A stretch of DNA of 64,000 nt from JARRKU01 sp050288425 (GCA_050288425.1 JBNKDU010000126.1:1-64000), one strand, 5' to 3'. Numbered from the stretch's first letter, positions 1-8,454 are shown. The notes: generated from the letters alone by a model not told the origin. Translations and numbers: made by a program.

Positions 1-201
1 TCGGGCGGCCTTCCAGCCAGCTTGGGCTTTGTGGATAAGCGCGATAAAAAAAGAGGCTTGGATAACCGTTATTCTCTTCTGGTGCGATTTGCTTGGTCGA
101 ATTTTTCGTCTTTTTTCTTCAATCCACCAGCAGAAAAGATGCACGCGGAATCAAGCCGTCTTTTTATGGCATTTGTTATCGGCACCATGCCGGTAGACTT
201 G

Positions 202-250
202 AAAAAAAAATGGACATGGGAAGGCGGGCCGGTTGGAGGCCTTCCCATGT
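202..250 (-). terminator. Rho-independent terminator after rubrerythrin
   Basis: A perfect 12-bp inverted repeat (214-225 against 239-250) is followed, on the minus strand, by a run of T (the A run at 202-210 on the plus strand). It lies about 30 bases past the rubrerythrin stop codon and so ends that transcript. The remaining bases 1-201 at the left edge hold no gene I can support. Confidence 0.9.
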
Positions 251-278
251 AACCGATTCCATTACGGTTCAATATGCC

Positions 279-773
279 CTAATCCACCTTCTTGAAGGCC
301 TGGGCCTTGGAACCGCAAACCGGGCAAGTGTCCGGGGCTCCGTTCTCGACGGTGTGGCCGCATACCGAACAGACATAGTAGTCGACCTCGGTGGGGTTAT
401 CGAGGGTGTCCAAGGCCTTCTGATACAGCTCGGCATGCACTTTTTCCACTTCATTGGCAAAGCGGAAGCTGCGCACCGCGGCGTCATGGCCTTCGGCTTC
501 GGCTTCGGAGATCATGGGCGGATACATGGATTCGAATTCGAACGTCTCTCCGCCGATGGCCTCCTTGAGATTTTCAGCCGTGCTGCCGACACCCTTGAGG
601 GCCCGCAGATGAGAATGGGCGTGGACCGTTTCCGCCGCCGCCGCCGCCCGGAACAGCTTGGCCGCCTGGGGATGACCTTCCTTGTCGGCCTTTTCGGCAA
701 AAGCGAGGTATTTGCGATTGGCCTGGGACTCACCGGCGAACGCCGCCTTCAAATTGCTCTCTGTTTTCGACAA
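279..773 (-). CDS. rbr: Rubrerythrin
   Basis: Non-haem diiron peroxidase of anaerobes that reduces hydrogen peroxide in the cytoplasm. The N-terminal ferritin-like four-helix domain (about residues 1-130) shows the expected Glu and ExxH diiron ligands, such as AETVHAH and NEVEKVHAE. The C-terminal rubredoxin-like knuckle carries two CxxC pairs (CSVC and CPVC) for the Fe(SCys)4 centre. The frame is open further upstream to an ATG at 821, but I choose the TTG at 773: AGGAGG stands six bases before it, and the product is then 164 residues starting at the usual LSKTESNLKAAF-type N-terminus. The gene is monocistronic, with an operator-like promoter upstream and a terminator downstream. Family assignment is firm; the physiological substrate is inferred from the family. 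Confidence 0.95.
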   Translation of the reverse strand: MSKTESNLKAAFAGESQANRKYLAFAEKADKEGHPQAAKLFRAAAAAETVHAHSHLRALKGVGSTAENLKEAIGGETFEFESMYPPMISEAEAEGHDAAVRSFRFANEVEKVHAELYQKALDTLDNPTEVDYYVCSVCGHTVENGAPDTCPVCGSKAQAFKKVD

Positions 774-920
774 AACCTTCCTCCTTTGGTTGAATGAATG
801 TGTTTGGGTTGTGGTCGACATCGGGCATGATGTCTTTCGTGAATGATCGAGTGCCCTTCCATTCCTGGATGGACACTACTCTAACAAAACCCGTGCCATC
901 TTCCCCGAATGCCAGGATGA

Positions 921-955
921 AAAATTATACTGCTAATTCAGTATGTTATAATTTC
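921..955 (-). promoter_or_regulatory. Promoter with overlapping inverted repeat (candidate PerR/Fur-type operator) for rubrerythrin
   Basis: On the minus strand a TTATAA box (946-951) and a TATAAT box (924-929) are 16 bases apart. Between and across them lies a perfect inverted repeat, ATACTG (927-932) and CAGTAT (939-944), within an AT-rich stretch unlike the surroundings. The position, about 150 bases upstream of the rubrerythrin start, fits a peroxide- or iron-responsive operator. The regulator class is inferred; rubrerythrin genes are often PerR targets. The rest of 822-1245 shows nothing else I can support. Confidence 0.5.
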
Positions 956-1245
956 AGTAGGTTTCGCCGGACGAGCGGGCACCGTCCATGTATCACGGCC
1001 AATCAGGTTCCGGTGGCGGTCAGATAAAGTCAGAAAACAATAATATCAGAAAGTTATGAATTGGCAAGCGTTAATTCGCCCGCGGGTGCAGCGTGACCCG
1101 AAGTGTCTCAAACCGTATCAAGTAATCTCGAGGCCTTGATACACTCTTTGGGTTTCCCTTGACTTCCCGCCGGGGCATCGCGTAAAAGTAGTCCAATGAT
1201 TACCCCGTGATATCGATTTCACTCCGAGCTGATGAAGGGCGATTT

Positions 1246-1662
1246 ATGATCCGCTACGGCACCGCAGCCAAGGCGATGCGGCCGATGACTTCCGATGATC
1301 TATTGATCCCGCGCTTGAAACTGCTTCTTATAATGGCCAAGGCCTACCTGAAAGGCTATCCCCTGGGGGACTTTCGCAAATCGGCCATTACCCGGAACGC
1401 GCGCGACCTTTTTTATGACGCCCTTCTTCGCGCCGGCTCCGCCACAGGACCGCCGGCGGGCGAAAATCGAGCCATGCCGCTTCACCAGCGACTGTTTCTG
1501 CAACGGATCCAATTGCTGACCGTCATGCTAAACGCGTTTGTCACCGGCAAGGCCAGGGGCAATTTCCGCAAGAAGGCCATGGCCCGCAATATCGACGGGC
1601 TTTGCGATTACCTGGCGGATCGCTTCCAGATCGGTGATGCCAAATTCCTGAAAGTCGCGTGA
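1246..1662 (+). CDS. Hypothetical protein with internal duplication
   Basis: A 138-residue protein I do not recognise. It is built from two copies of a helical unit of about 40 residues: residues about 19-60 and 83-125 both read as an L-x-x-R-hydrophobic-rich stretch, then G-(D/N)-FRK, A-x-(T/A)-RN and L-x-x-x-L. The units are basic and joined by a Gly/Pro linker. No signal peptide or membrane helix is seen. The start is the ATG at 1246, preceded by AAGGG at good spacing; an ATG 39 bases upstream has no such site. Its stop overlaps the GTG of the next gene (a receiver-like protein) by four bases, so the two are probably translationally coupled and may work together. Function is unknown. Confidence 0.7.
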   Translation: MIRYGTAAKAMRPMTSDDLLIPRLKLLLIMAKAYLKGYPLGDFRKSAITRNARDLFYDALLRAGSATGPPAGENRAMPLHQRLFLQRIQLLTVMLNAFVTGKARGNFRKKAMARNIDGLCDYLADRFQIGDAKFLKVA

Positions 1663-2042
1663 GGGACACCATTTTACCCAATGTGAAAATCGCCGTGGTT
1701 GAAAACGATCCCCTGATGCGGGATTTTATCGTCAACGTGATGATGTACAGCGTCAACCGCGAAGTCATGGCATTCGAGGACGGCGAGGGATTGCGGGCAT
1801 ATCTGCGGGCCGGCGGGAATCTCGACCTGGTGATCGCCGAGGTGCAGTTGCCCGGCATCAGCGGGTTGAACCTGCTGCAAGGCATCAAAAAGGATTACCC
1901 GCCGATCCTGTTCGTTTCGATGTCGGCCAATCCATCCGACGAAACCCCCGCCGCGGAGTTGGGTGCCGACGCGTTCCTCGCCAAACCCTTCGCCCTTCAG
2001 AACCTGTTCGACATCATTCAACAATTTGTGGTGGGCGGGTAA
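1659..2042 (+). CDS. CheY-like receiver protein with Glu in place of the phospho-acceptor Asp
   Basis: A stand-alone receiver domain of about 127 residues with the usual alternating fold: acidic cluster VVENDP near residue 14, a switch Ser (FVSMSAN) and the conserved Lys (FLAKPF) near residue 109. Where a receiver has the phospho-acceptor Asp (LLDVxLPG), this one reads VIAEVQLPG, so Glu61 replaces Asp. That removes normal aspartyl phosphorylation and could mimic a constitutively active state. The GTG start overlaps the preceding stop as GTGA; a later GTG at 1683 is also possible. No output domain is present, so it should act by protein contact, perhaps with the co-translated upstream protein. 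A strong terminator follows. Confidence 0.85.
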   Translation: MRDTILPNVKIAVVENDPLMRDFIVNVMMYSVNREVMAFEDGEGLRAYLRAGGNLDLVIAEVQLPGISGLNLLQGIKKDYPPILFVSMSANPSDETPAAELGADAFLAKPFALQNLFDIIQQFVVGG

Positions 2043-2115
2043 ACCCGAACCTTGCAAGATACGGATAGATCCCGTCGCGAAGGAACGCAACGGCGGAAAC
2101 CACAGGAAATGAAAC

Positions 2116-2151
2116 GGCGGTATCGATGGGTCATCGATACCGCCTTATTTT
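2116..2151 (+). terminator. Rho-independent terminator after the receiver gene
   Basis: A perfect 13-bp stem (2116-2128 against 2132-2144) with a three-base loop is followed by TTATTTT. It lies 70 bases past the receiver stop and ends the two-gene operon. Confidence 0.9.
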
Positions 2152-2172
2152 GGCCGCCACGCCGCCGGCGCC

Positions 2173-2484
2173 TCAGAAGACAGTGACCCGGTAAGCATTC
2201 TCGAAGGGATCCCTGAAGTCGAGATTGACCTTCAAGACCCCATTTTCGTAAATGGCCTTGGCCGACTCGGCAATCACGGGACAGCAGAAGGCCGACGCGC
2301 TGACGTAATCGAAATCCCCATGCGGTGCGATGAGATGGAAACTATCGTCTCTGATCCGCAATTGGATATCTTCTTTATTAACCCCGGGAATGGATATTTC
2401 CAGGTTGAGCGAGTTGGTATCGTCGTCCGCATAGGAGCAAAACTCCGCGGCGACTCGCTTTCTTTCTTCGGACATAGGGCTCAC
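2173..2484 (-). CDS. Divergent Hsp20/alpha-crystallin-like protein
   Basis: A 103-residue protein with an alpha-crystallin-type fold signature: a first strand reading LEISIPGVNKEDIQLRI, and near the C-terminus the hallmark (Y/A)-x-NGVLKV followed by a short strand. The N-terminal arm is very short and the middle is unusual (CC near residue 67), so this is a minimal, divergent member and not a standard small heat-shock chaperone. It is transcribed alone on the minus strand, towards the receiver terminator. A more typical Hsp20 lies 4.6 kb away. A chaperone role is inferred from fold only; oligomer formation may be impaired by the short arms. Confidence 0.75.
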   Translation of the reverse strand: MSPMSEERKRVAAEFCSYADDDTNSLNLEISIPGVNKEDIQLRIRDDSFHLIAPHGDFDYVSASAFCCPVIAESAKAIYENGVLKVNLDFRDPFENAYRVTVF

Positions 2485-2642
2485 CCCCTTTTACGGCACC
2501 TGCCGCAGCCGCGCGGAAAAACCATGGCGAGGCGACTGGCGGCAGGCCACGGAAGTACATTACCGAACCTAATGACCGAACCATCCGGCGGCAACCCGGA
2601 GATCGTTTTTATTTTATCCAGACCTGTAGAGGCGGACCGGCG

Positions 2643-4244
2643 ATGTTCCTTTTCATTTGGAAAGCAATCGTAAACCTGAAAAGCCAGTTGATCCTGAGCC
2701 TGGTCAGCGGCCTGGTCCTCACCCTGGCCTTTCCCAAAATCGACATGGGCTGGGTGGCCTGGATCGCCATGGTGCCCTTCCTGCTGGCCATCCGGAAGGC
2801 CGATACCCGGACCGGCTGTCTGTTGGGTTTTGTGTTCGGTATGGCCCATAATCTGGGATTGATCTACTGGACGGCCCATACCATGCATACCTACGGCCAC
2901 CTTCCCACGGTGCAGGCCGTCGGCGTGCTGGTGCTGTTCGCCATCTGTCTCTCCGGCTACCAGGCGCTGTTCGGCGCCACCCTCTCATGGCTTCGACCCG
3001 GGCCGCTGCTGCTGACGGTGCTGGCACCGGCGGCGTGGGTGGTGTTGGAAATCCTCCGGGCCCGCCTCTTTTCCGGGTTTCCATGGGCCCTGCTGGGCTA
3101 TACCCAGTACGATCATCCCTGGATCATCCAGATGGCCGATCTCTTCGGGGTCTACGGGATATCGGGTCTCGTAATGCTGGCCAATACCCTCGGCGCCCTG
3201 GCCCTGCTGCACTGGGCCGAACGAACCTGGCAGGATGGCGTGATTACCAGGAACCTGGTGGTCCGCGGCGGCATCTGCCTGGCCGTCGCGCTGTTGTGCG
3301 TCAACATCTACGGGGTCATGCGCATGGCAGCGGTGAACCGGGCCGTCGAGCAGGCGCCCAAGGCCAAGGTGGTGGTGGTGCAGGGCAATATCGACCAGGC
3401 CCAAAAATGGGACGCGCGCTTCCAGATGCTCACCACGGTCAAATACCGCCGCATGTCGCTGGAAGCGGCCAAACCCGGGGTCGATCTGGTCATCTGGCCC
3501 GAGACGGCCGCGCCGTTCTATTTCGAGGACGACTCCCTGCTGTCCAAGATGGTGATTCAAGGCATCCAGGATGCCCATGCCCACTTCATCATCGGCAGTC
3601 CATCCCATGAGGAGGACGAAAAGGGGCGCATCTATCACAACAGCGCCTACCTGGTGAATCCCAAGGGGAAGACCATCGGCAAATACGACAAGGTCCACCT
3701 GGTTCCCTTCGGCGAATACGTGCCCTTCAAGCGCTGGCTTCCGTTCATCGACAAGATGGTGGCCGAGGTGGGGGATTTCAAACCCGGACGCATGGGCGAC
3801 ACCCTTTCGTGGCCCCGGGGCAAGGTCGGGATGCTGATCTGCTATGAGATCATCTTCCCGGGTCTCTCCCGGGCCATGGTCCAAAACGGTGCCCGCCTGC
3901 TGGTCAACATCACCAACGATGCCTGGTTCGGTCGCACCAGCGCGGCCTACCAGCACCTCTCCATGGCCGTGCTGCGGACGGTGGAGAACCGACGGTACCT
4001 GGCGCGGGCGGCCAATACCGGCATCAGCGGATTCATCGACCCCAACGGCCATATCGTCCAGGCCACGTCGCTCTACACCGATACCGCCGTCACCGAAGAG
4101 GTGGCCCTGCTCGACCTGCACACCGCGTACACTCGATGGGGCGACTGGCCCCTGGGGCTGTTGGGCTTCGGACTGTTGCTGCCGCTCCTGGCCCGCAAGG
4201 CAAAAGAATACCGTCCCCTTTGGAAGCCGCACAAATGGGGTTGA
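2643..4244 (+). CDS. lnt: Apolipoprotein N-acyltransferase
   Basis: Inner-membrane enzyme that transfers the third acyl chain onto the N-terminal Cys of lipoproteins, the last step of lipoprotein maturation. At 533 residues it has the family length. The N-terminal half has six or so hydrophobic segments (first at about residues 13-30). The C-terminal periplasmic half is a nitrilase-like domain with all three catalytic residues visible: Glu287 in WPETAAPF, Lys350 in KYDKVHLVPFGEYVPF, and Cys400 in MLICYEIIFP. A last membrane helix closes the protein. GAGG lies before the ATG. Its presence fits the lipoproteins nearby, such as the beta-helix lipoprotein at 15.9-17.5 kb. Confidence 0.96.
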   Translation: MFLFIWKAIVNLKSQLILSLVSGLVLTLAFPKIDMGWVAWIAMVPFLLAIRKADTRTGCLLGFVFGMAHNLGLIYWTAHTMHTYGHLPTVQAVGVLVLFAICLSGYQALFGATLSWLRPGPLLLTVLAPAAWVVLEILRARLFSGFPWALLGYTQYDHPWIIQMADLFGVYGISGLVMLANTLGALALLHWAERTWQDGVITRNLVVRGGICLAVALLCVNIYGVMRMAAVNRAVEQAPKAKVVVVQGNIDQAQKWDARFQMLTTVKYRRMSLEAAKPGVDLVIWPETAAPFYFEDDSLLSKMVIQGIQDAHAHFIIGSPSHEEDEKGRIYHNSAYLVNPKGKTIGKYDKVHLVPFGEYVPFKRWLPFIDKMVAEVGDFKPGRMGDTLSWPRGKVGMLICYEIIFPGLSRAMVQNGARLLVNITNDAWFGRTSAAYQHLSMAVLRTVENRRYLARAANTGISGFIDPNGHIVQATSLYTDTAVTEEVALLDLHTAYTRWGDWPLGLLGFGLLLPLLARKAKEYRPLWKPHKWG

Positions 4245-4258
4245 TCATCCCCTGTATC

Positions 4259-4287
4259 TTTGACAAAAGATAGTGACAGACATTTTA
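4259..4287 (+). promoter_or_regulatory. Candidate sigma70-type promoter for prfB
   Basis: TTGACA (4259-4264) is followed after 17 bases by ATTTTA (4282-4287), about 50 bases before the prfB ATG. The -35 box is perfect and the -10 box is weak. The call rests on sequence only. Confidence 0.45.
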
Positions 4288-4338
4288 CCGGATTGCATTA
4301 TGTTGCAATCATGACGATACCGAAACAGGAGGTGGCTT

Positions 4339-5440
4339 ATGGCCGTAGAAACCAAACAGACGTTGAAGAACCTCAAGGCGCAGCTTACCCAAATCGGAGA
4401 CTGTCTTTGACTTGGCCGCCAGCCAAGTCCGCCTGAACGAGTTGGAAGCCATCATCGCCCAACCTGGATTCTGGGACACACCCGAAAAAACGACGCCCAT
4501 CCTCAAAGAGCGAACCTTTCTCACCAATCGTATCGAAGCCCATCAAGCCCTCCAGACCGATCTGGAGGAGAATGAGCTGTTGCTCGATATGGCCCTGGAA
4601 GAGAACGACGAACAGACCCATGCCGAAGTCGGGCAGCAGGTCAAGCGCCTGGAAAAGCGCATCCACCAGTTCTCCATCAACATGATGCTCGACGGGGAAC
4701 AGGACACCAACAACGCCATCGTCTCCATCAACGCCGGCGCCGGCGGAACCGATGCCCAGGATTGGGCCGAGATGATGTTCCGCATGTACTTGCGCTGGGC
4801 CGAACAGCGCGGCTACCAGACCGACATCGTCGATTTGCAGCCCGGGGACGAAGCCGGCACCAAGAGCGCCACCTTCACGGTCAAAGGCGAGTATGCCTAC
4901 GGCTATCTGAAGACGGAAACCGGCGTCCACCGCCTGGTGCGCATTTCGCCGTTCAATGCCAGCGGCAAACGGCAAACCTCGTTCGCCTCGGTATTCGTCT
5001 ATCCCGAAGTGGATCAGGAGATCGTCGTCGATATCGATGAAAAGGATTTACGCATCGACACCTATCGGGCCAGCGGTGCCGGAGGCCAGCATGTCAACAA
5101 GACCTCCAGCGCCGTGCGCATCACCCACCTGCCCACCGGCATCGTGGTGCAGTGCCAACAGGAAAAGTCCCAGCACCGCAACAAGGACATGGCCATGAAG
5201 GTCCTGCGCGCGAGGCTGTACCAACACGAACGGCGGAAGCAGGATCAGGAACTGCAGGAACTCCACGACAGCAAGGAGGAGATCGCCTGGGGCAGCCAGA
5301 TCCGTTCCTATGTCATGCATCCGTACCAGATGGTCAAGGATCACCGCATCAACCTCGAAGTGGGCAATATCGGCAGTGTCCTCGACGGCGGGCTGACGCC
5401 GTTTATCGAGGGGGTCCTGCTGGCCGGCTCCGCAAAATAG
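4339..5440 (+). CDS. prfB: Peptide chain release factor 2, expressed by programmed +1 frameshift
   Basis: RF2 recognises UGA and UAA stop codons and releases the finished protein from the ribosome. The gene is split. A first frame begins at ATG 4339 (AGGAGG just before it), encodes 23 residues and ends at TGA 4408-4410. Reading resumes in the +1 frame at GAC 4409 and runs to 5440. Joined, the product is about 366 residues, the normal RF2 length. The anticodon-like SPF tripeptide (VRISPFNA) and the peptidyl-transferase GGQ motif (GAGGQHVNKT) are both present. The frameshift makes RF2 autoregulated: low RF2 lets the ribosome slip at CTT TGA. This control is well known in bacteria. Confidence 0.97.
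4393..4411 (+). promoter_or_regulatory. prfB: Programmed +1 frameshift site of prfB
   Basis: The site reads GGAGA, then TGT, then CTT TGA C. The GGAG acts as an internal Shine-Dalgarno element just upstream of the slippery CTT. The ribosome pauses at TGA when RF2 is scarce and shifts from CTT to TTT, then decodes GAC as Asp. The upstream element is a weaker version of the well-known AGGGGG spur. Confidence 0.93.
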
Positions 5441-5463
5441 GCCCACCACCGGGACCGCATGCC

Positions 5464-6024
5464 ATGAAACCGCTGGACATCATCTACGACCACTATCGGC
5501 GCGGATCCCGCCAGGCCGATATATTGATCCGGCACAGCGAACAGGTCAGAGACAAGGCCCTGGACCTGGCCCGACGGGTTCCCCAGTTGAAACCCGACCC
5601 GGAGTTCATCGCCGAAGCCGCCATGCTCCACGACATCGGTATCTGCGGCACCGATGCCCGGAGCATCCACTGCCGGGGCGACCGGCCCTATGTCTGCCAC
5701 GGCGTCATCGGCAGGCAGATTCTGGAGCAATACGGTCTCGAAGCCCATGCCCTGGTCTGTGAGCGCCATGTCGGCGCCGGACTGAGCCGCCGGGAGATCG
5801 ATCGGCAGCAATTGCCCCTGCCCCGTCGGGACATGCTGCCCCGGACCATCGAGGAGATCATCATCTGCTATGCGGACGGATTCTTTTCCAAGACCGCCGT
5901 CGGCCAAGCCCATACCCTCGCCCAAGTGACGGCGGAACACGCCCGCTACGGAAGGGATCCATTGCAGCGCTTCCTGGAATGGCATTCCCTGTTCCACGAT
6001 GATGCCAACCGGTCCGATGAGTGA
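5464..6024 (+). CDS. HD-domain phosphohydrolase
   Basis: A 186-residue soluble protein with a single HD domain. The metal-binding signature is visible: His in IRHSEQVRDKALDLA near residue 24, then MLHDIGI (His-Asp) near residue 60, and later histidines in VCHGVIG and CERHVGAG. A further Asp (YADGFFSK) near residue 140 completes the set. Such proteins hydrolyse phosphate esters or nucleotides; the substrate cannot be read from sequence. The ATG at 5464 lies 24 bases after prfB and the stop is just upstream of thiD, so it is probably co-transcribed with both. Similar small HD proteins are often annotated only as phosphohydrolases. Confidence 0.88.
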   Translation: MKPLDIIYDHYRRGSRQADILIRHSEQVRDKALDLARRVPQLKPDPEFIAEAAMLHDIGICGTDARSIHCRGDRPYVCHGVIGRQILEQYGLEAHALVCERHVGAGLSRREIDRQQLPLPRRDMLPRTIEEIIICYADGFFSKTAVGQAHTLAQVTAEHARYGRDPLQRFLEWHSLFHDDANRSDE

Positions 6025-6056
6025 CCGTGTCCCCCATCCCCACAGGAGGTCCGACC

Positions 6057-6884
6057 GTGCCCCCGACATCGCCATCGATCCATACCGCCCTGACCATCGC
6101 CGGCTCGGACAGCTCGGCAGGGGCCGGCATCCAGGCCGACCTGAAAACCTTTCACGCCCTGGGCGTGTACGGCATGAGCGCCGTCACGGCCGTCACCGTA
6201 CAGGATACCCGCAAGGTGCATGCCATCCAGGAAATCGACCCCGGCATCGTACGGGACCAGATTCTCTGCCTGTTCGATGATATCCGCATCGACGCCGTCA
6301 AGATCGGAATGGTTTCCAGCGTCCGCCTCATCGAAGCCGTGTCCGACGCCCTGCGCAGGGTCGAACGTCCGCCGATCGTGCTCGATCCGGTGATGATCTC
6401 CAAAAGCGGCTATCCTTTGTTGCAAAAAGAGGCGCGCCGATGCCTGGTGGAGAAGCTGTTTCCCCTGGCAGAGGTGGTCACGCCCAATATCCACGAAGCC
6501 GAAGCCCTGGTCACCGGCCCAATCGATTCCCCGGCCGCCATGGAGCGGGCCGCCGGCCGGATCGTCGCCCTGGGCGCCGCCAGGGTGGTGATCAAGGGCG
6601 GTCACCTCTCCGGCGATCGGGCCACGGACATCCTTTACGATGGCGTCGAAACCCGGCGTCTCACCAGCCGGCGTCTGGCAACCGCCAACACCCACGGCAC
6701 GGGGTGCACCTTCTCGTCGGCCATCGCCGCCGGCCTGGCCAGAGGGATGGACTTTTTCGACGCCGTGGAACAGGCCAAGACGTACATCACCGGCGCAATC
6801 GCCCACGCCCTGGACATCGGCAAGGGGCATGGCCCGACGCACCATTTTTTTCAGTTGTATGCCAAGGCCGGAATCGATTTCTAG
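6057..6884 (+). CDS. thiD: Hydroxymethylpyrimidine/phosphomethylpyrimidine kinase
   Basis: Phosphorylates HMP and HMP-phosphate to HMP-diphosphate, the pyrimidine half of thiamine. The ribokinase-fold signatures are clear: LTIAGSDSSAGAGIQADLKT at the N-terminus, AVTVQDT, KIGMVSS, LDPVMISKSG, and the C-terminal anion hole TANTHGTGCTFSSAIAAGLA. The frame is open to a GTG at 6021 that overlaps the previous stop, but AGGAGG at 6044-6049 stands seven bases before the GTG at 6057. That start gives 275 residues, beginning close to the conserved core. It is the third gene of the prfB-HD-thiD run. No TPP riboswitch is seen before it. Confidence 0.95.
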   Translation: MPPTSPSIHTALTIAGSDSSAGAGIQADLKTFHALGVYGMSAVTAVTVQDTRKVHAIQEIDPGIVRDQILCLFDDIRIDAVKIGMVSSVRLIEAVSDALRRVERPPIVLDPVMISKSGYPLLQKEARRCLVEKLFPLAEVVTPNIHEAEALVTGPIDSPAAMERAAGRIVALGAARVVIKGGHLSGDRATDILYDGVETRRLTSRRLATANTHGTGCTFSSAIAAGLARGMDFFDAVEQAKTYITGAIAHALDIGKGHGPTHHFFQLYAKAGIDF

Positions 6885-6974
6885 GCGAGTACACGGATCG
6901 CAGCCTGATCTGCAGGAACGTCGATATTGAAATTCCGGCGGATGCCTGTCCGGTATTCTATGGTGGGGAAAGCG

Positions 6975-7004
6975 GCCGCCCGGGCCGGAATCGACCCGGG
7001 CGGC
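6975..7004. other. GC-rich hairpin between convergent genes
   Basis: A perfect 10-bp inverted repeat (6975-6984 and 6995-7004) with a 10-base loop sits between the converging thiD and Hsp20 genes. It has no T run on either side, so it is at best a weak bidirectional terminator. Confidence 0.5.
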
Positions 7005-7037
7005 ATGGCCGCAGCCGAGGCTGAACGGGGGAGGAGG

Positions 7038-7481
7038 CTAGTGAACCGTGATCTGTTTCGGTTTGCGCTCTTCGGGCTTGGGTACTGTTACTTTCAACAC
7101 GCCGTCCCTGAATTCGGCCTTGATATCCTCGGTGGAAACCGCTTCCGGCAGGGTGAAGGAGCGTTGAAATGAGCCGTAGGTCAACTCCCGACGATAAAAT
7201 TGGTCTTCCTTGACTTCGTCTTCATGGCGGCGTTCGCCCTTGAGGGTCAGGATCCGATCCTTGACATCCAGGGAGATGCTCTCCCTGGAAACACCCGGCA
7301 GCTCGGCCTTGAGGTAGATGTTGTCACCGTCCTCGAAAATGTCCACCGCCGGATTCCAGAGGCAGGACCGTTCCGGATCGCCCTGGTTGCGCTGCGGATA
7401 GAAAAAATCATCGAAAAAGGAGTTCATCTGCCGGCCAACGTGAAAAAGGTCTCCTGCCGGTCGCCATTTGATCAATTGCAT
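7038..7481 (-). CDS. Small heat-shock protein, Hsp20 family
   Basis: A 147-residue ATP-independent holdase chaperone of the alpha-crystallin family. The alpha-crystallin domain runs from about residue 45 to 135: PAVDIFEDGDNIYLKAELPG, then ISLDVKDRILTLKGERR, then SFQRSFTLPEAV, ending in the hallmark AEFRDGVLKVTVPK. The C-terminal extension carries a basic, Pro-rich tail. The N-terminal MQLIKWRPAGDLF segment is typical of the environmental-bacterial subgroup. GGAGG lies seven bases before the ATG. It is a single minus-strand gene, divergent from tatD. No sigma-32 or CIRCE element is obvious in the upstream 130 bases. Confidence 0.96.
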   Translation of the reverse strand: MQLIKWRPAGDLFHVGRQMNSFFDDFFYPQRNQGDPERSCLWNPAVDIFEDGDNIYLKAELPGVSRESISLDVKDRILTLKGERRHEDEVKEDQFYRRELTYGSFQRSFTLPEAVSTEDIKAEFRDGVLKVTVPKPEERKPKQITVH

Positions 7482-7611
7482 GGTATTGCCTCCGTGGATA
7501 GAAGAGTTTGATAAACTTTCGCTGTTTTTTCCAGCATTGAGAAAACGATAACAACACGATGGTTCATGTCAATAATTTGCCATTACTTTTTTTGTATTTT
7601 ACGTTTTAATA

Positions 7612-8454
7612 ATGAAAACTGACGACTCGAATACGGTTTCCGCCGACGTCATCCATTCGAAACCGGAAGGCCGATTGTTGCTTTTCGACAGCCATTGCCA
7701 TCTGGACGACCGCAGTTACCGCAAAGATCTGGAGGAGGTGATCCGACGGGCCCGCCAGGCCGGGGTCGCCGCCATGATGGTTGTGGGGGTGGACGCCGGG
7801 AGTTCGGAAATGGCCTGCGACATCGCCCGGCGGTACGAAGAGGTCTATGCTTCGGTGGGCGTGCATCCCCACGATGCCAAGACCTGCGATCCGGCGACGC
7901 TGGAGAGGCTCAGGCAGCTGGCCGCCGATCCCCGGGTCCGGGCCTGGGGCGAAATCGGGCTCGATTTCAATCGCATGTATTCTCCCCGACCGGTTCAGGA
8001 ACGCTGGTTCGTCCGCCAGCTTGAAACGGCGGCCGACCTGGGGCTTCCCACGATCTTTCACGAACGCGACAGCGGCGGCCGCTTCCTGGAGCTGTTGCGC
8101 GACCACTGGACGGAAGGCCGTCGGGGCGTGGTGCACTGTTTTTCGGGCAGCCGTCGCGAGTTGGAAGCCTACCTGGACCTGGGGCTGTATATCGGCATTA
8201 CCGGCATCCTCACCCTGAAGGGCCGGGGCGCCGATTTGCGGGCCATGGTACGGGACATCCCGGCCGAACGCTTGCTGGTGGAGACCGACGCGCCCTATCT
8301 GACCCCCACGCCGGAACGCAATAAGTTCCGGCGCAACGAACCGGCCTTCGTCCGCACCGTGCTGCTCAAGCTGGCCGCGGTCAAAAACCAGGAGCCGCAG
8401 ACACTGGCCGCCACCATCTGGAACAACACCCGCCGATTGTACGGCTTGTCCTAA
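7612..8454 (+). CDS. tatD: TatD family metal-dependent DNase
   Basis: TIM-barrel amidohydrolase-fold nuclease implicated in DNA repair. The metal ligands are visible: FDSHCHLDD at the N-terminus, the Glu in WGEIGLDF, His in TIFHERD, His in VVHCFSGS, and Asp in LVETDAPYL. The ATG at 7612 gives a 22-residue leader that the family lacks and has no ribosome site. A TTG at 7678, seven bases after GGAAGG, would give the usual MLFDSHCHL start, so the true start may be there. The gene is divergent from the Hsp20 gene and followed by a large palindrome. Confidence 0.93.
   Translation: MKTDDSNTVSADVIHSKPEGRLLLFDSHCHLDDRSYRKDLEEVIRRARQAGVAAMMVVGVDAGSSEMACDIARRYEEVYASVGVHPHDAKTCDPATLERLRQLAADPRVRAWGEIGLDFNRMYSPRPVQERWFVRQLETAADLGLPTIFHERDSGGRFLELLRDHWTEGRRGVVHCFSGSRRELEAYLDLGLYIGITGILTLKGRGADLRAMVRDIPAERLLVETDAPYLTPTPERNKFRRNEPAFVRTVLLKLAAVKNQEPQTLAATIWNNTRRLYGLS

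Noticed and set aside
2985..4232. A 415-residue minus-strand reading frame
   Set aside because: Antisense to lnt.
4297..4314. A shared motif with 24690-24707
   Set aside because: Only a near-match over 18 bases in AT-rich DNA; could be chance, so not listed as a repeat family.
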